64,000 nt of DNA, from the NCBI RefSeq assembly GCF_000023285.1, contig NC_013162.1, positions 310,001 to 374,000 on the forward strand, given 5' to 3'. The position numbers and the translations under genes are program-made. Below the pieces are notes generated by a model that was given only the letters and a program-made list of their open reading frames with translations, made no database searches and was not told where the DNA came from. Positions within the stretch are counted from its first letter, which is position 1, and each line of letters begins with the position of its first letter. This stretch comes from Capnocytophaga ochracea DSM 7271. GTDB taxonomy: Bacteria; Bacteroidota; Bacteroidia; Flavobacteriales; Flavobacteriaceae. Shown here in pieces: positions 1-9,659 of the stretch.

Positions 1-694
1 TGGTGGTATTTAGGTTGGATACATTCTTTTCAGCCAAAGAAGCATACCAATCAAAATACTGAGAAACTACATAATCGGGTGAAGAGTAGAGCATTGGCAA
101 ACAAAATAAAGCGATGAGCCAAAATAATCCTGACCAAATAAATCGCCATTTGTCCTTAGCAAAGAAGAAAAATGCTAAGCCTACAATGCCGTAGATTTTG
201 GTGAGTGTGCCTATTACAATGAGCAAGGTTGCCCAATGACTCTGCCTGCGTTCTATAAACACAAAAGCACCTACTAATAGTGCTATCACGCTGATATTAA
301 ACTGTTGCATAGCTGCCGCAGTATACAAATCGTGTGCAGCAATAAGCAGTATGGCAATGATCGCTTTTTTAGAGAGAGGCAATTGCCTAATTGCCCAATA
401 CAAGAAAGCTGTATTTGCTATTATCCACAAAGTACAACCTATCCACTTGGGTAACAAGGCAAAAGGAGCTATAACTGCACTGAAAAAGATACCGTAATGA
501 TTTGTATCGAAATACTCATCGGGGTAAGGAAGGTAGAGGGGCAATTGCTTGAGAGTATGCCAAAACACCCCATCAAAAATTAGGTAGTTGTTGAACTTGC
601 ATGCTATCCACACGTTCTGCACCACAGTTGCCAGCGCAAGAGCAAACCATAGTATTGTTATAAAGCGGTAATTTTCAAATAGTTTTTTTAGCAT
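1..694 (-). CDS. Partial polytopic membrane protein, GT87/DUF2029-like
   Basis: Read on the minus strand from the ATG at 694, the frame stays open for about 231 codons to the window edge, so the C-terminus is missing. After a basic start (MLKKLFENYRF) come at least six hydrophobic segments. A hydrophilic loop after the first membrane segment carries YPDEYFDTNHYG, and a later loop carries AAAMQQFN. This pattern is what I associate with the GT87/DUF2029 family, multi-spanning enzymes that use polyprenyl-phosphate-linked sugars to build envelope glycans. The family call rests on topology and these short motifs only. The gene ends just upstream of, and in the same direction as, nothing visible here; the peroxidase gene at 706 reads toward it and may share a transcript. 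Confidence 0.6.
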   Translation of the reverse strand, partial: MLKKLFENYRFITILWFALALATVVQNVWIACKFNNYLIFDGVFWHTLKQLPLYLPYPDEYFDTNHYGIFFSAVIAPFALLPKWIGCTLWIIANTAFLYWAIRQLPLSKKAIIAILLIAAHDLYTAAAMQQFNISVIALLVGAFVFIERRQSHWATLLIVIGTLTKIYGIVGLAFFFFAKDKWRFIWSGLFWLIALFCLPMLYSSPDYVVSQYFDWYASLAEKNVSNLNTT

Positions 695-705
695 TGTTAT
701 CAGTG

Positions 706-1260
706 TTATTTTTCAATCCATTGTATTACTTCATCACTGGATGGTAAAGTTTTAGGGTCGATTACCTTTTCTAACTTGCCATCTCTGCCAATGAGGTATT
801 TTTGAAAATTCCATTTTACTTTAGAATCTTCTACTCCGTTCTTTGATTTTTGTGTAAGAAACTGATATAGAGGGTGCATATTCTTTCCTTTTACCGATAT
901 TTTGCTCATCATCGGGAATGTTACTCCATAGTTGATACTGCAAAATGAAGCAATTTGTTCATTACTACCAGGTTCTTGCCCTAAGAAATTATTAGCGGGG
1001 AATCCTATAATGACAAAATCTTTGTCTTTATACTGCTTATAGAGGGCTTCAAGCTCTTTGTATTGGGGAGTGAGACCGCATTTTGACGCAGTATTAACAA
1101 TCATTACTTTCTTGCCTTTGAGGTCGGCAAGGACAAAGGGTTTGCCATTGATATCTTCTACAGTAAACTGATAAATAGTTTGATTATCAGCGTTGTTTTG
1201 AGCTTGTAGATTTTCCATAGTGAGGGTGAATAAAGTGATAATAAAAATGAAGTATTTCAT
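706..1260 (-). CDS. Secreted glutathione peroxidase family protein
   Basis: 184 residues. The ATG at 1260 gives a clean signal peptide (MKYFIFIITLFTLTMENLQAQ); the open frame continues upstream but that extension runs into the divergent promoter region and is not protein-like. The thioredoxin-fold peroxidase signature is complete: peroxidatic Cys in NTASKCGLT, a Gln in GFPANNFLGQEPGSNEQI, and the Trp in KWNFQKYLIG. A conventional Cys replaces selenocysteine. It reduces hydroperoxides, probably with thioredoxin-like donors, in the periplasm or as an exported protein. It is divergent from the DUF4254 gene; a -7-like TAACTTTG lies on the minus strand at 1281-1288. Family assignment is firm; substrate and reductant are inferred. 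Confidence 0.9.
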   Translation of the reverse strand: MKYFIFIITLFTLTMENLQAQNNADNQTIYQFTVEDINGKPFVLADLKGKKVMIVNTASKCGLTPQYKELEALYKQYKDKDFVIIGFPANNFLGQEPGSNEQIASFCSINYGVTFPMMSKISVKGKNMHPLYQFLTQKSKNGVEDSKVKWNFQKYLIGRDGKLEKVIDPKTLPSSDEVIQWIEK

Positions 1261-1297
1261 AGAAAAATTAAAATTTGTGGCAAAGTTACGTAAAAGG

Positions 1298-1328
1298 TTT
1301 GATTTATTAAAGAAAAACTTTATTTTTG
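1298..1328 (+). promoter_or_regulatory. Bacteroidota-type promoter for the DUF4254 gene
   Basis: TTG at 1299-1301, 19-base spacer, then TATTTTTG at 1321-1328, matching the phylum -33/-7 pattern. It would start transcription only a few bases before the ATG at 1340, giving a very short leader. Confidence 0.6.
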
Positions 1329-1339
1329 CCAAAAAATTA

Positions 1340-1948
1340 ATGACTATGTTTTCAGAAAAAGCCTTTAAAATATTTGAAGAAAGTATCGCGCAATACCACA
1401 TTGCGGACGATGTATATCAGCCTTTTGTAAACCCTTATCCATCAACTGACTTGCTCAATCACTTGCTTTATCGCAAGAATTGGATTGACACCGTGCAATG
1501 GCATTATGAGGATATTATTCGCGACCCGAACATCGACCCAGTGGTAGCCCTCGACCTCAAACGCAAAATCGATGCTTCTAACCAGGATCGTACCGATATG
1601 GTAGAGTATATAGATAGCTACTTTTTAGACTTGTATAAGGAGGTGAAACCACTTCCTGAGGCTACTATCAACACCGAGAGTCCTGCGTGGGCAGTGGATA
1701 GGCTTTCAATTTTAGCACTGAAAATCTATCATATGCAGGAAGAAGTAAACCGCCCCGATGCCACTCCTGAGCATCGTGCTAAATGCCAAGAAAAACTCAA
1801 TGTACTGCTCGAACAGAAAAAAGATCTTTCAACGGCTCTCAACCAACTTTTAGACGATATCGCTGCCGGTCGCAAGTATATGAAAGTCTATAAACAAATG
1901 AAGATGTACAATGATGAGGAGTTGAACCCCGTTTTGAGAAAAAAATAA
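1340..1948 (+). CDS. DUF4254 family protein
   Basis: About 202 residues, soluble and predominantly helical, beginning MTMFSEKAFKIFEESI. The upstream extension of the frame to 1220 is excluded because the promoter lies at 1298-1328. The ATG at 1346 is an equally plausible start. The block YRKNWIDTVQWHYEDIIRDP and the acidic/basic helical C-terminus match what I know as DUF4254, a Bacteroidota family of unknown function often found beside glycosyltransferase family 9 genes. No such partner is adjacent here, although a glycosyltransferase-like membrane protein lies two genes away on the other strand. No catalytic motif is evident. A strong terminator follows. Confidence 0.75.
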   Translation: MTMFSEKAFKIFEESIAQYHIADDVYQPFVNPYPSTDLLNHLLYRKNWIDTVQWHYEDIIRDPNIDPVVALDLKRKIDASNQDRTDMVEYIDSYFLDLYKEVKPLPEATINTESPAWAVDRLSILALKIYHMQEEVNRPDATPEHRAKCQEKLNVLLEQKKDLSTALNQLLDDIAAGRKYMKVYKQMKMYNDEELNPVLRKK

Positions 1949-1970
1949 CTCTGAATTTTAAATAAAAAAA

Positions 1971-2000
1971 CTGCCTCAAACAAATTGAGGCAGTTTTTTT
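1971..2000. terminator. Bidirectional intrinsic terminator between the DUF4254 gene and sdhB
   Basis: A nine-base stem (ctgcctcaa/ttgaggcag) with a short loop is flanked by an A-run on the left and a T-run on the right. It sits between convergent genes and can serve both strands. Confidence 0.9.
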
Positions 2001-2025
2001 ATTTGCTAATTTTCAAATTTGCTAA

Positions 2026-2778
2026 TTATCGAATACTTGCTTTGAGGTATTCACGGTTGAGGCGTGCAATATTTTCAAGTGAAATACCTTTAGGGCATTC
2101 TACTTCGCAAGCTCCTGTATTGGTACAGTTACCAAAACCTTCGTGCTCCATTTGGTTTACCATATTGAGTACACGCTCAGTAGCCTCTACACGACCTTGA
2201 GGAAGGAGGGCAAATTGCGATACTTTGGCAGCCACAAACAGCATAGCCGAAGAGTTTTTACAAGTAGCCACACAAGCCCCACAACCTATACAAGCCGCAG
2301 CATCCATAGAGCGGTCGGCATCGCGTTTAGGGATAGGAATAGCGTTGGCATCTTGGGTATTACCAGAAGTGTTCACAGAGATATATCCCCCTGCTTGTTG
2401 AATGCGTTCAAAAGCAGTTCTATCTACCATCAAGTCTTTGATAACAGGGAAAGCAGTAGCGCGCCAAGGTTCAATAGTGATGGTATCACCATCTTTGAAC
2501 ATACGCATATGCAACTGACAAGTAGTTACCCCACGGTCGGGTCCGTGAGCTTCCCCATTGATGAAGAGAGAGCACATACCGCAAATACCTTCACGGCAAT
2601 CGTGGTCGAATGCTACAGGTTCTTCTCCTTTTTCAATGAGTTGTTCGTTGAGTACATCCAACATTTCCAAAAAAGACATATGGTCTGAAATGTTGGTTAC
2701 TTTATAATCTACCATACGACCTTTCTCTTGCGAGTTTTTTTGTCGCCACACTTTGAGTGTTAGGTTCATCGTTGCCAT
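2026..2778 (-). CDS. sdhB: Succinate dehydrogenase/fumarate reductase iron-sulfur subunit
   Basis: 250 residues. An N-terminal plant-ferredoxin-type [2Fe-2S] domain carries [12 protein letters not shown] with another Cys at VTTCQLH. The C-terminal domain carries [11 protein letters not shown] and [14 protein letters not shown], which ligate the [4Fe-4S] and [3Fe-4S] clusters. The subunit passes electrons between the flavoprotein and the membrane cytochrome/quinone site of complex II. It is the last gene of sdhC-sdhA-sdhB, six bases after sdhA, and is followed by a terminator. Length and motif spacing are those expected of the Bacteroidota diheme-type enzyme. Direction of the reaction (succinate oxidation or fumarate reduction) cannot be read from sequence. 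Confidence 0.96.
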   Translation of the reverse strand: MATMNLTLKVWRQKNSQEKGRMVDYKVTNISDHMSFLEMLDVLNEQLIEKGEEPVAFDHDCREGICGMCSLFINGEAHGPDRGVTTCQLHMRMFKDGDTITIEPWRATAFPVIKDLMVDRTAFERIQQAGGYISVNTSGNTQDANAIPIPKRDADRSMDAAACIGCGACVATCKNSSAMLFVAAKVSQFALLPQGRVEATERVLNMVNQMEHEGFGNCTNTGACEVECPKGISLENIARLNREYLKASIR

Positions 2779-2784
2779 ATCTTT

Positions 2785-4812
2785 CTATTTATAACTACGT
2801 TGTTTAAGTTCAATATCTTTAAATACAAGAGGTTCTTTATGCATTACCTCTTCACTAGGGTTGTAGGTATTCACTACTTCTTTAGGATTACCAGTGTATT
2901 GCCAAGCGGCTACATAAGCATAGTTTTTGTCGTCGCGGAGAGCTTCACCATCAGGAGTTTGATATTCTTCGCGGAAGTGACCACCACAAGACTCATTACG
3001 TTCTAAAGCGTCTTTAGCAAATAACTCACCAAGTTCAAGGAAGTCGGCTACACGACCTGCTTTTTCAAGCTCTACGTTCATACCAGTGAGTTCACCAGGT
3101 ACTTTTACGTTTTTCCAGAAATCTTCGCGTATTTCGCGTATTTCTTTGATAGCTTCTTTCAAGCCTTCAGCATTACGCGCCATACCTACTTTATCCCACA
3201 TCACTTTACCAAGTTTTTTGTGGAAGTAATCTACAGAGTGGGTACCCTTATTGTTGATGAAGTAAGCCAAACGTTCTTTTACGATGCGTTCTGCTTCGTC
3301 AAACTCAGGGGTATCAGTAGGGATTTTACCGGTACGGATATCAGCGGATAAGTAATCGCCAATAGTGTAAGGTAATACAAAGTAACCATCAGCTAAACCT
3401 TGCATCAAGGCAGAAGCTCCTAAGCGGTTTGCCCCGTGGTCGGAGAAGTTTGCCTCACCGATAGCATAACAACCAGGTATAGTGGTCATCAAGTTGTAAT
3501 CTACCCAAATACCACCCATAGTGTAGTGAGTAGCAGGATAAATCATCATTGGAGTTTTATAAGGGTTTTCGGCTACAATCTTTTCGTACATTTGAAAAAG
3601 GTTACCGTATTTAGCTTCTACGATTTTTTCACCACGCTTGGTAACTTCTTCTTTAGTAGGTTCTACGCCGTGAATTTTACATTGTTCTTTACCGTAACGT
3701 TCGATAGCAGAAGAGAAATCCAAATAAACAGCTTCACCTGTTTCGTTTACTCCATAGCCTGCATCGCAACGTTCTTTAGCAGCACGTGAAGCTACGTCAC
3801 GAGGCACGAGGTTACCGAAAGCAGGATAACGGCGTTCCAAGTAGTAATCGCGGTCTTCTTCAGGGATTTCAGTAGGTTTTTTGCGTTTTTCGCGTATCGC
3901 TACAGCATCTTCCATTTTCTTAGGCACCCAAATACGTCCGTCGTTACGCAAAGATTCAGACATCAAAGTCAATTTAGACTGATAGTCACCTGAACGAGGG
4001 ATACAAGTAGGGTGGATTTGAGTGAAGCAAGGGTTAGCAAAGTAAGCACCTTTTTTGTGGATTTTCCAAGCTGCGGTAGCGTTAGAGCCCATCGCATTGG
4101 TTGAAAGGAAGTATACGTTACCATAACCACCAGAAGCGATAACCACCGCGTGAGCAGAGTGGCGTTCAATTTCACCAGTAACAAGGTTACGAGCGATGAT
4201 ACCACGAGCTTTGCCGTCTACTATTACCACATCGAGCATTTCGTGGCGGTTGTACATATCTATTTTACCACGAGCAATTTGGCGGTTCATTGCGGCATAG
4301 CAACCGAGCAAAAGCTGTTGTCCTGTTTGACCTTTGGCATAGAAAGTACGAGAAACCAATACCCCACCGAAAGAGCGGTTATCAAGTAGCCCACCATAAT
4401 CACGAGCGAAAGGTACGCCTTGCGCCACACATTGGTCGATGATATTGCCAGATACCTCAGCAAGGCGATATACGTTAGCCTCACGAGCGCGGTAGTCGCC
4501 CCCTTTTACAGTATCGTAGAACAAGCGATAGTTAGAGTCGCCATCGCCCATATAGTTTTTAGCGGCATTGATACCCCCCTGAGCAGCGATAGAGTGCGCG
4601 CGGCGAGGAGAATCTTGGTAAGCGAATGCTTTTACGTTGTAGCCTAATTCAGCGAGGGTAGCTGCAGCCGAACCTCCTGCCAAGCCAGTACCTACCACAA
4701 TCACATCGATATTACGCTTGTTAGCAGGGTTTACGAGGTTGATATGGTCTTTATATTTCGTCCATTTGTCCGCTATAGGACCTTCAGGAATTTTAGAATC
4801 TAATGTACTCAT
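2785..4812 (-). CDS. sdhA: Succinate dehydrogenase/fumarate reductase flavoprotein subunit
   Basis: 675 residues from the ATG at 4812 ([11 protein letters not shown]); an ATG at 4824 in the same frame overlaps the sdhC stop by 8 bases and is an alternative. The N-terminal FAD-binding Rossmann motif is [13 protein letters not shown], followed by the flavinylation region [14 protein letters not shown]. The active-site region includes [12 protein letters not shown] and [13 protein letters not shown], and the FAD C-terminal signature is [20 protein letters not shown]. It interconverts succinate and fumarate on the cytoplasmic face of complex II. The length (about 670) is typical for the Bacteroidota enzyme and longer than proteobacterial SdhA. 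Cotranscribed with sdhC and sdhB. Confidence 0.97.
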   Translation of the reverse strand: MSTLDSKIPEGPIADKWTKYKDHINLVNPANKRNIDVIVVGTGLAGGSAAATLAELGYNVKAFAYQDSPRRAHSIAAQGGINAAKNYMGDGDSNYRLFYDTVKGGDYRAREANVYRLAEVSGNIIDQCVAQGVPFARDYGGLLDNRSFGGVLVSRTFYAKGQTGQQLLLGCYAAMNRQIARGKIDMYNRHEMLDVVIVDGKARGIIARNLVTGEIERHSAHAVVIASGGYGNVYFLSTNAMGSNATAAWKIHKKGAYFANPCFTQIHPTCIPRSGDYQSKLTLMSESLRNDGRIWVPKKMEDAVAIREKRKKPTEIPEEDRDYYLERRYPAFGNLVPRDVASRAAKERCDAGYGVNETGEAVYLDFSSAIERYGKEQCKIHGVEPTKEEVTKRGEKIVEAKYGNLFQMYEKIVAENPYKTPMMIYPATHYTMGGIWVDYNLMTTIPGCYAIGEANFSDHGANRLGASALMQGLADGYFVLPYTIGDYLSADIRTGKIPTDTPEFDEAERIVKERLAYFINNKGTHSVDYFHKKLGKVMWDKVGMARNAEGLKEAIKEIREIREDFWKNVKVPGELTGMNVELEKAGRVADFLELGELFAKDALERNESCGGHFREEYQTPDGEALRDDKNYAYVAAWQYTGNPKEVVNTYNPSEEVMHKEPLVFKDIELKQRSYK

Positions 4813-4816
4813 AAAA

Positions 4817-5491
4817 TTAAGCATTTAAGTGATTAAAATAATGGAAGAGGGCGATGAAGATAAAGCCTCCACAGATAATGTAAGAATACCAATTGCCAAC
4901 GCAGCTGATAAACTTTTTGCGCTCATCGTCTTTCCAGCCCATAGATTGGAAAGATGATTGAAAACCGTGTAGCAAGTGCAAAGCCAAAGCGATAAAGGCT
5001 AACACATAAATACCTACACGCACAGGGTTGTGGAATTTCTCTACTAATTCTCCGTAGTAGCGGTCGGGGTTTGGAGGTAATTGCTCGATGTACTTGTAGT
5101 TCATTTCGCCTACCCAAAAATCATAGAGGTGCAACCCTAAGAAGAGAAGAATCACCACTCCTGTGATAATCATATTACGAGACATCCAAGTGGAGTTAGC
5201 CCCCCCATTATAGCTGTAATATGCCTCACTACCACGAGCTTTTTTGTTTTGGATTTCCAAGACAAATCCCATAATGAAGTGGAACAACACCCCAGCGAGC
5301 AATACAGGTTGCAAAGCAAACTGAATAAGAGGATTGGTGCCCATAAAATGAGATAGCTCGTTGAAAGTACTCTCGCTAATCACAGAGGTGAAGTTTACCG
5401 CAAAGTGAATGATTAGAAAGAGAATGAGAAAGAGTGCCGAAAGAGCCATCGTCACCTTTCTTGCAACAGATGTTTTAAATAATCCTGCCAT
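4817..5491 (-). CDS. sdhC: Succinate dehydrogenase cytochrome b subunit
   Basis: 224 residues with five hydrophobic membrane segments. Histidines in several of them ([31 protein letters not shown]) are positioned to bind two b hemes, as in the diheme complex II class of Bacteroidota. It anchors SdhAB to the inner membrane and forms the quinone site. It is first in the sdhCAB operon; its stop lies four bases from the preferred sdhA start. Loss of a separate SdhD is normal for this single-anchor type. A matching promoter lies 50-80 bases upstream. Confidence 0.93.
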   Translation of the reverse strand: MAGLFKTSVARKVTMALSALFLILFLIIHFAVNFTSVISESTFNELSHFMGTNPLIQFALQPVLLAGVLFHFIMGFVLEIQNKKARGSEAYYSYNGGANSTWMSRNMIITGVVILLFLGLHLYDFWVGEMNYKYIEQLPPNPDRYYGELVEKFHNPVRVGIYVLAFIALALHLLHGFQSSFQSMGWKDDERKKFISCVGNWYSYIICGGFIFIALFHYFNHLNA

Positions 5492-5539
5492 TCTTTTATA
5501 GTTTTATATATGTATATATTACGTTAAACAATTTCGCTA

Positions 5540-5570
5540 CAAAAGTACGGCATTTTTATCAGTTGTACAA
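5540..5570 (-). promoter_or_regulatory. Promoter of sdhCAB
   Basis: On the minus strand, TTG (5568-5570) is followed by a 20-base spacer and TACTTTTG (5540-5547), the phylum pattern. It leaves a leader of about 40 bases before sdhC. Confidence 0.65.
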
Positions 5571-5685
5571 TAAAAAATGTACAAAAACCTTAATTTATAT
5601 TCGGTTTAAAGAAGGAAATAAGAGTTAGTAGCTGAAATTGATTTATTAAGAGGAGATTAACATTCTGTATCGCTTTTTTTATTCT

Positions 5686-8187
5686 TTATAATTTCGTTCT
5701 TCTCAATCTTAAAGCATTACTTATAACACTTACAGAGCTAAAGCTCATTGCTAAGGCACCCAACATAGGAGAAAGCAAGATACCAAAAATAGGGTATAGC
5801 ACTCCTGCAGCAACGGGGATACCTACAACGTTGTATACCAAAGCAAAAAATAGGTTTTCGTGTATGTTTTTCATTACTGCTTTGCTGAGTTTTTTAGCTT
5901 TTACAATACCATTTAAATCGCCTTTTACTAAGGTGATTTCAGCACTTTCTATAGCGATATCAGTACCGGTGCCCATTGCGATGCCTACGTTAGCTTGTGC
6001 CAAAGCAGGAGCATCGTTGATACCATCGCCTGCCATTGCTACGATTTTTCCTTCAGCTTGCAAACGCGCTACTTCAGCTTGTTTGTTTTGAGGGAGCATA
6101 CCAGCTTTGTAGTTGCTGATGCCTATTTCTTTGGCAATAGCTGCAGCTGTAAGCGAATTATCGCCTGTAAGCATTACAATTTCTACTCCCAAGTCCTGCA
6201 ACTCTTGTAAGGCTTGAACAGTAGAGGTTTTTACTCTATCGGTGATGGTTACTACCCCAATGATTTCTTTTTCTATGGCGAGAAGTGAAACGGTTTTTCC
6301 TGCTGCTTGCGCTGTTTTTACCACAGTTTGTATTTCTTCGGATAAAGGAGCACCGATTTCTTCCATCAATCGTTCATTGCCAAAGAAAAAATTTTTTCCT
6401 TCGTAAGAGGCTTTTACCCCTCTGCCCGCCAAGGCTTCAAAGTTAGTAAAGGATAGGGGAGTAGCACCTTGTGCTTGAGTGTATGCATTGGTAGCTTTTG
6501 CTAAAGGGTGTTCACTGTGCTGATTGAGACTATAGAGCACTTGTAACAAATCCTTTTCACTTCTGTTGCCAAAGGTAAATACTTCGCTCACACTGGGTTT
6601 CCCCTCAGTAAGTGTGCCTGTTTTGTCGATGACTAATGTGTTTACTTTGTTCATCACTTCTAAGGCTTCAGCATTGCGTATCAAGATACCGTTTTGAGCT
6701 CCTTTGCCTACGCCTACCATTACCGACATAGGGGTGGCTAAACCGAGTGCACAAGGACAAGCGATAATCAATACTGCTACGGCATTGAGCAGGGCGTATA
6801 CGTAAGCATTTTCACCTCCAAAAACCGACCATATCACAAAGGTAAGCACTGAAATCCCTATCACAATAGGCACAAAGTAAGAGGCTATCTTGTCGGCTAA
6901 ATTTTGAATGGGAGGACGGCTACTGCTGGCTTGTTGTACCAACTGTACGATTTGAGAGAGCAGGGTATCGCTACCTACCTTTTCCGCTTTCATCACAAAT
7001 GATTGAGCACCGTTGAGCGTACCTGCCGACACTTTACTGCCTACTTCTTTTTCAGCAGGAATAGGTTCGCCCGTAATCATACTCTCATCTATGCTCGCAC
7101 TACCTTCGGTAATTACACCATCAACGGGGATTTTCTCACCAGGTTTCACTCGCAACAAATCGCCTAAGGTTACTTCTTCTATAGAGACTCTTATTTCCTC
7201 GCCGTGAACAATTTTAGTAGCCTCATTAGGGGCTAAATTCAACAGTTTTTTGATAGCCCCTTGCGTACGACTGTGGGCATCGGCTTCGAGCACTTGCCCT
7301 AAGAGTACCAAAGTGAGAATGACGGTAGCAGCTTCGAAATACAAGTGTACTGAGCCGTGTTCTTTGAATTGTTCAGGGAACATATCAGGAACTAACAGTC
7401 CTACTACACTGAAAAGCCAAGCTACACCAGCGCCTATCCCTATAAGGGTAAACATATTGAAGTGCAAGGTGCGGATACTGCGCCAAGCCCTTTCGAAGAA
7501 TATCCAGCAGAAATAGAAAACTACTGGTAAAGAAAGCGCAAACTGCACCCAGTTCCAAGCACTTACGGGCATTAACTCATACAGCGGATTGTTGTGCCAC
7601 ATTCCGATCATTGCGATGATAAAGATAGGGAGCGTAAAGGCTACAGCACCCCAAAAGTGACGGCGTAACTTTTTGCGCTTTTGCTCTTCCGCACTTTCAC
7701 CTTCAGGAGCCTCTGTGCTTACTTGCTCTACTAAATCCATACCACATACGGGGCAATCACCGGGGTGGTCGTAGGTTTTGTTGCCCTCGCAGTGCATAGG
7801 ACAATAGAAAACACCAGAGCCTTTGGCTTTTTTTGGGGTTTCTTCGTGGTGATGATGTTGTTGTTGAGCTCCTCCTACTTGTTCTACCAAGTGCATACCA
7901 CATATAGGGCAATCACCAGGGTGATCGTAGGTTTTATCGCCTTCGCAGTGCATAGGACAATAGAAAACACCAGAGCCTTCAGAATTTGAAGCCTGATGAA
8001 TGCTATAATGAGTACCCTCTAAGGCTTTTTCAAGAGCTTCAAAAGGGATTTCTCTATCAGTTTCGACAGTAGCTTTTTTAGTAGCGAAATCTACGGTAAC
8101 AGCTGTTACGCCTGCTACTTCAGAGAGCTTTTTTTGTATGGTATTGGCACAACCTCTGCACCCCATACCTTCTATATTGTATTCCAT
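5686..8187 (-). CDS. copA: Copper-translocating P1B-type ATPase with HMA and two HMBD domains
   Basis: 833 residues. An HMA domain comes first (GMGCRGCAN, CxxC at residues 10-13). Two nearly identical heavy-metal-binding repeats follow (residues about 75-104 and 127-156), each with YCPMHCEG and HPGDCP(I/V)CGM, joined by a His-rich linker. Then come membrane segments, the TGEP actuator loop, the transmembrane IACPCALG metal site (about 477), the phosphorylated Asp in DKTGT (about 521), the SEHPLA motif, and GDGINDAP. The CPC motif marks export of monovalent copper, possibly silver, from the cytoplasm. The adjacent AraC regulator points to metal-responsive control. A minus-strand -7 box is at 8225-8232. 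Confidence 0.95.
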   Translation of the reverse strand: MEYNIEGMGCRGCANTIQKKLSEVAGVTAVTVDFATKKATVETDREIPFEALEKALEGTHYSIHQASNSEGSGVFYCPMHCEGDKTYDHPGDCPICGMHLVEQVGGAQQQHHHHEETPKKAKGSGVFYCPMHCEGNKTYDHPGDCPVCGMDLVEQVSTEAPEGESAEEQKRKKLRRHFWGAVAFTLPIFIIAMIGMWHNNPLYELMPVSAWNWVQFALSLPVVFYFCWIFFERAWRSIRTLHFNMFTLIGIGAGVAWLFSVVGLLVPDMFPEQFKEHGSVHLYFEAATVILTLVLLGQVLEADAHSRTQGAIKKLLNLAPNEATKIVHGEEIRVSIEEVTLGDLLRVKPGEKIPVDGVITEGSASIDESMITGEPIPAEKEVGSKVSAGTLNGAQSFVMKAEKVGSDTLLSQIVQLVQQASSSRPPIQNLADKIASYFVPIVIGISVLTFVIWSVFGGENAYVYALLNAVAVLIIACPCALGLATPMSVMVGVGKGAQNGILIRNAEALEVMNKVNTLVIDKTGTLTEGKPSVSEVFTFGNRSEKDLLQVLYSLNQHSEHPLAKATNAYTQAQGATPLSFTNFEALAGRGVKASYEGKNFFFGNERLMEEIGAPLSEEIQTVVKTAQAAGKTVSLLAIEKEIIGVVTITDRVKTSTVQALQELQDLGVEIVMLTGDNSLTAAAIAKEIGISNYKAGMLPQNKQAEVARLQAEGKIVAMAGDGINDAPALAQANVGIAMGTGTDIAIESAEITLVKGDLNGIVKAKKLSKAVMKNIHENLFFALVYNVVGIPVAAGVLYPIFGILLSPMLGALAMSFSSVSVISNALRLRRTKL

Positions 8188-8224
8188 AAATTGTAAATGT
8201 TAAAAAGTTATTTGTTTTACGCTG

Positions 8225-8232
8225 CAAAGATA
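8225..8232 (-). promoter_or_regulatory. -7 box of the copA promoter
   Basis: TATCTTTG on the minus strand, 38 bases before the copA ATG. No convincing TTG lies at the usual distance, which would fit a promoter that needs an activator. Confidence 0.45.
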
Positions 8233-8285
8233 CAGCAAAACATCTACTTGGATATTACACAATTTTGTATTTAATTTGTAAGATT

Positions 8286-8849
8286 TTAAACCTCATCTAA
8301 AGACTTACGTTTGTTATCTTTTATCTGCTTGAAAAAGCTAGGGGTGAGTCCTGTAACTTTTTTAAACTGATTGCTTAAGTGTGCTACACTTGAATAGTTG
8401 AGTTGATAAGCTATTTCACTAAGCGTCAGTTCGTCATATACTAAGAGTTCCTTTACTCTCTCAATCTTTTGAGCAATAAAGAATTTTTCAATAGTTCTGC
8501 CTTCTACCTCAGAAAACAAACGCGATAAAGCCCCGTAATCTCGACCTAATTCACTGCTGAGTATTTCAGAAAGGTTAAACGATAGTTTGTTGTCTTGGTT
8601 ATGTATCAAATTGATAATGATAGATTTAATTTTTTCAATAAGAACACTTTTCTTATCGTTCATCACCTCAAATCCTAAGGGTAAGAGAGCTTGTTTGATA
8701 GCTTGTATCTCATCAGAAGAAAGTTCCTGTGTAAAAGTAATTTCACCCAAATTGATGCTTTGTGGTGTTAAGCCTAATGCTTTTAACTGTTCATCGAGTA
8801 CTATTATACAACGATGGCAGACCATATTTTTTACAAATAACTTTGTCAT
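8286..8849 (-). CDS. AraC-family regulator with an HMA-like N-terminal half
   Basis: 187 residues. The N-terminal 75 residues look like a small ferredoxin-fold metal-binding domain: VKNMVCHRCIIVLDEQL resembles the GMxCxxC loop of copper chaperones, with CxxC at about residues 11-14. The C-terminal 100 residues form an AraC/XylS DNA-binding domain (TLSEIAYQLNYSSVAHLSNQFKKVTG, here a typical double helix-turn-helix ending TPSFFKQIK). It sits immediately upstream of copA in the same direction. I infer a one-component sensor in which metal binding to the CxxC alters binding at the copA promoter. The metal and the direction of control are not shown by the sequence. Confidence 0.82.
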   Translation of the reverse strand: MTKLFVKNMVCHRCIIVLDEQLKALGLTPQSINLGEITFTQELSSDEIQAIKQALLPLGFEVMNDKKSVLIEKIKSIIINLIHNQDNKLSFNLSEILSSELGRDYGALSRLFSEVEGRTIEKFFIAQKIERVKELLVYDELTLSEIAYQLNYSSVAHLSNQFKKVTGLTPSFFKQIKDNKRKSLDEV

Positions 8850-8884
8850 ATATTTCCTTTAAGGATTAAGATATTATAAAGTGC

Positions 8885-9652
8885 TTAAAAGTGATACCCA
8901 AAACCTATATTCATATAGATGGGATACATATCAAAAGTAATTGTTTTAAAGTCCTTTTTAAAGATATTATTTATTCCGTAGGTGACTTCAGCATTGATAT
9001 TGAAATGCTTGAACGCTTGCCAAGAGCCTCCTATCAGTGTGCCCCAATGCCAATGGCGGAGATGATTGCTGAAATCATAAGAGGCTATCTGCCCATTAGT
9101 GAAACTTACTTTCTCACCGATAGGACTACCTTCTCGCAAATAACCTTCGGTAACATAGCCTGAGAAATTGCCGTCCATACGATAAGAAACGAATGTACCT
9201 AAGCGCAGTTTCCAACGATTGGCAAGGCGATAGTTCAGTGATATGGGCAGGGTAACAAATGAACTTTTGTAGGTAGTATGTACATCACCCGTCCAATAGC
9301 CCGCCACGTGGTTACCTTGTTCTATAATCTCCATACCGTAGTTCTTTACATTTGCATCGGTTTCCATACCCTTTTCTTCGAATCGTAAGCTAGCTGAGAT
9401 ACCCCATTTAGGAGTAAGCCATTTGGTTACAGTTCCTTCAAATGAGCCATTAAACTTTGGGCTATATCCTTTTATCTTGCGTATTTCTTTAGGGAGTGGT
9501 ATTGGGCTTGCACCTCCTATATTTACGCCAGCTTTTAGTTCGTATTCCCAACCTTTTTCTTCTGATTGTACAAGCGTTTCAGTACGTTCGTTTTGCGCAT
9601 ATGAAAAACAGCTCAATAGCATTAAGCATACAATAACGATATTCTTTTTCAT
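8885..9652 (-). CDS. Outer-membrane beta-barrel protein (PorT-like)
   Basis: 255 residues from the ATG at 9652, which gives the signal peptide MKKNIVIVCLMLLSCFSYAQ. The frame extends to 9685, but that would overlap the preceding gene. The mature part alternates hydrophobic and polar residues (WGISASLRFEEKG, FVTLPISLNYRLANRWKLRLG) and ends in Phe (IGFGYHF), as integral outer-membrane barrels do. The pattern of a 200-250 residue barrel with SLNYRLANRWKL matches the broad PorT/OMP_b-brl group. The substrate is unknown. It lies seven bases after the PCMD lipoprotein gene, so the two probably act together at the cell surface. Confidence 0.75.
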   Translation of the reverse strand: MKKNIVIVCLMLLSCFSYAQNERTETLVQSEEKGWEYELKAGVNIGGASPIPLPKEIRKIKGYSPKFNGSFEGTVTKWLTPKWGISASLRFEEKGMETDANVKNYGMEIIEQGNHVAGYWTGDVHTTYKSSFVTLPISLNYRLANRWKLRLGTFVSYRMDGNFSGYVTEGYLREGSPIGEKVSFTNGQIASYDFSNHLRHWHWGTLIGGSWQAFKHFNINAEVTYGINNIFKKDFKTITFDMYPIYMNIGFGYHF

Positions 9653-9659
9653 AACTTCA

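Noticed and set aside
1220-1339. Upstream extension of the DUF4254 gene
   Set aside because: It overlaps the start of the divergent peroxidase gene and the promoter at 1298-1328.
2143-2688. 181-codon open frame opposite sdhB
   Set aside because: Antisense shadow of a well-conserved gene with no promoter or protein-like pattern.
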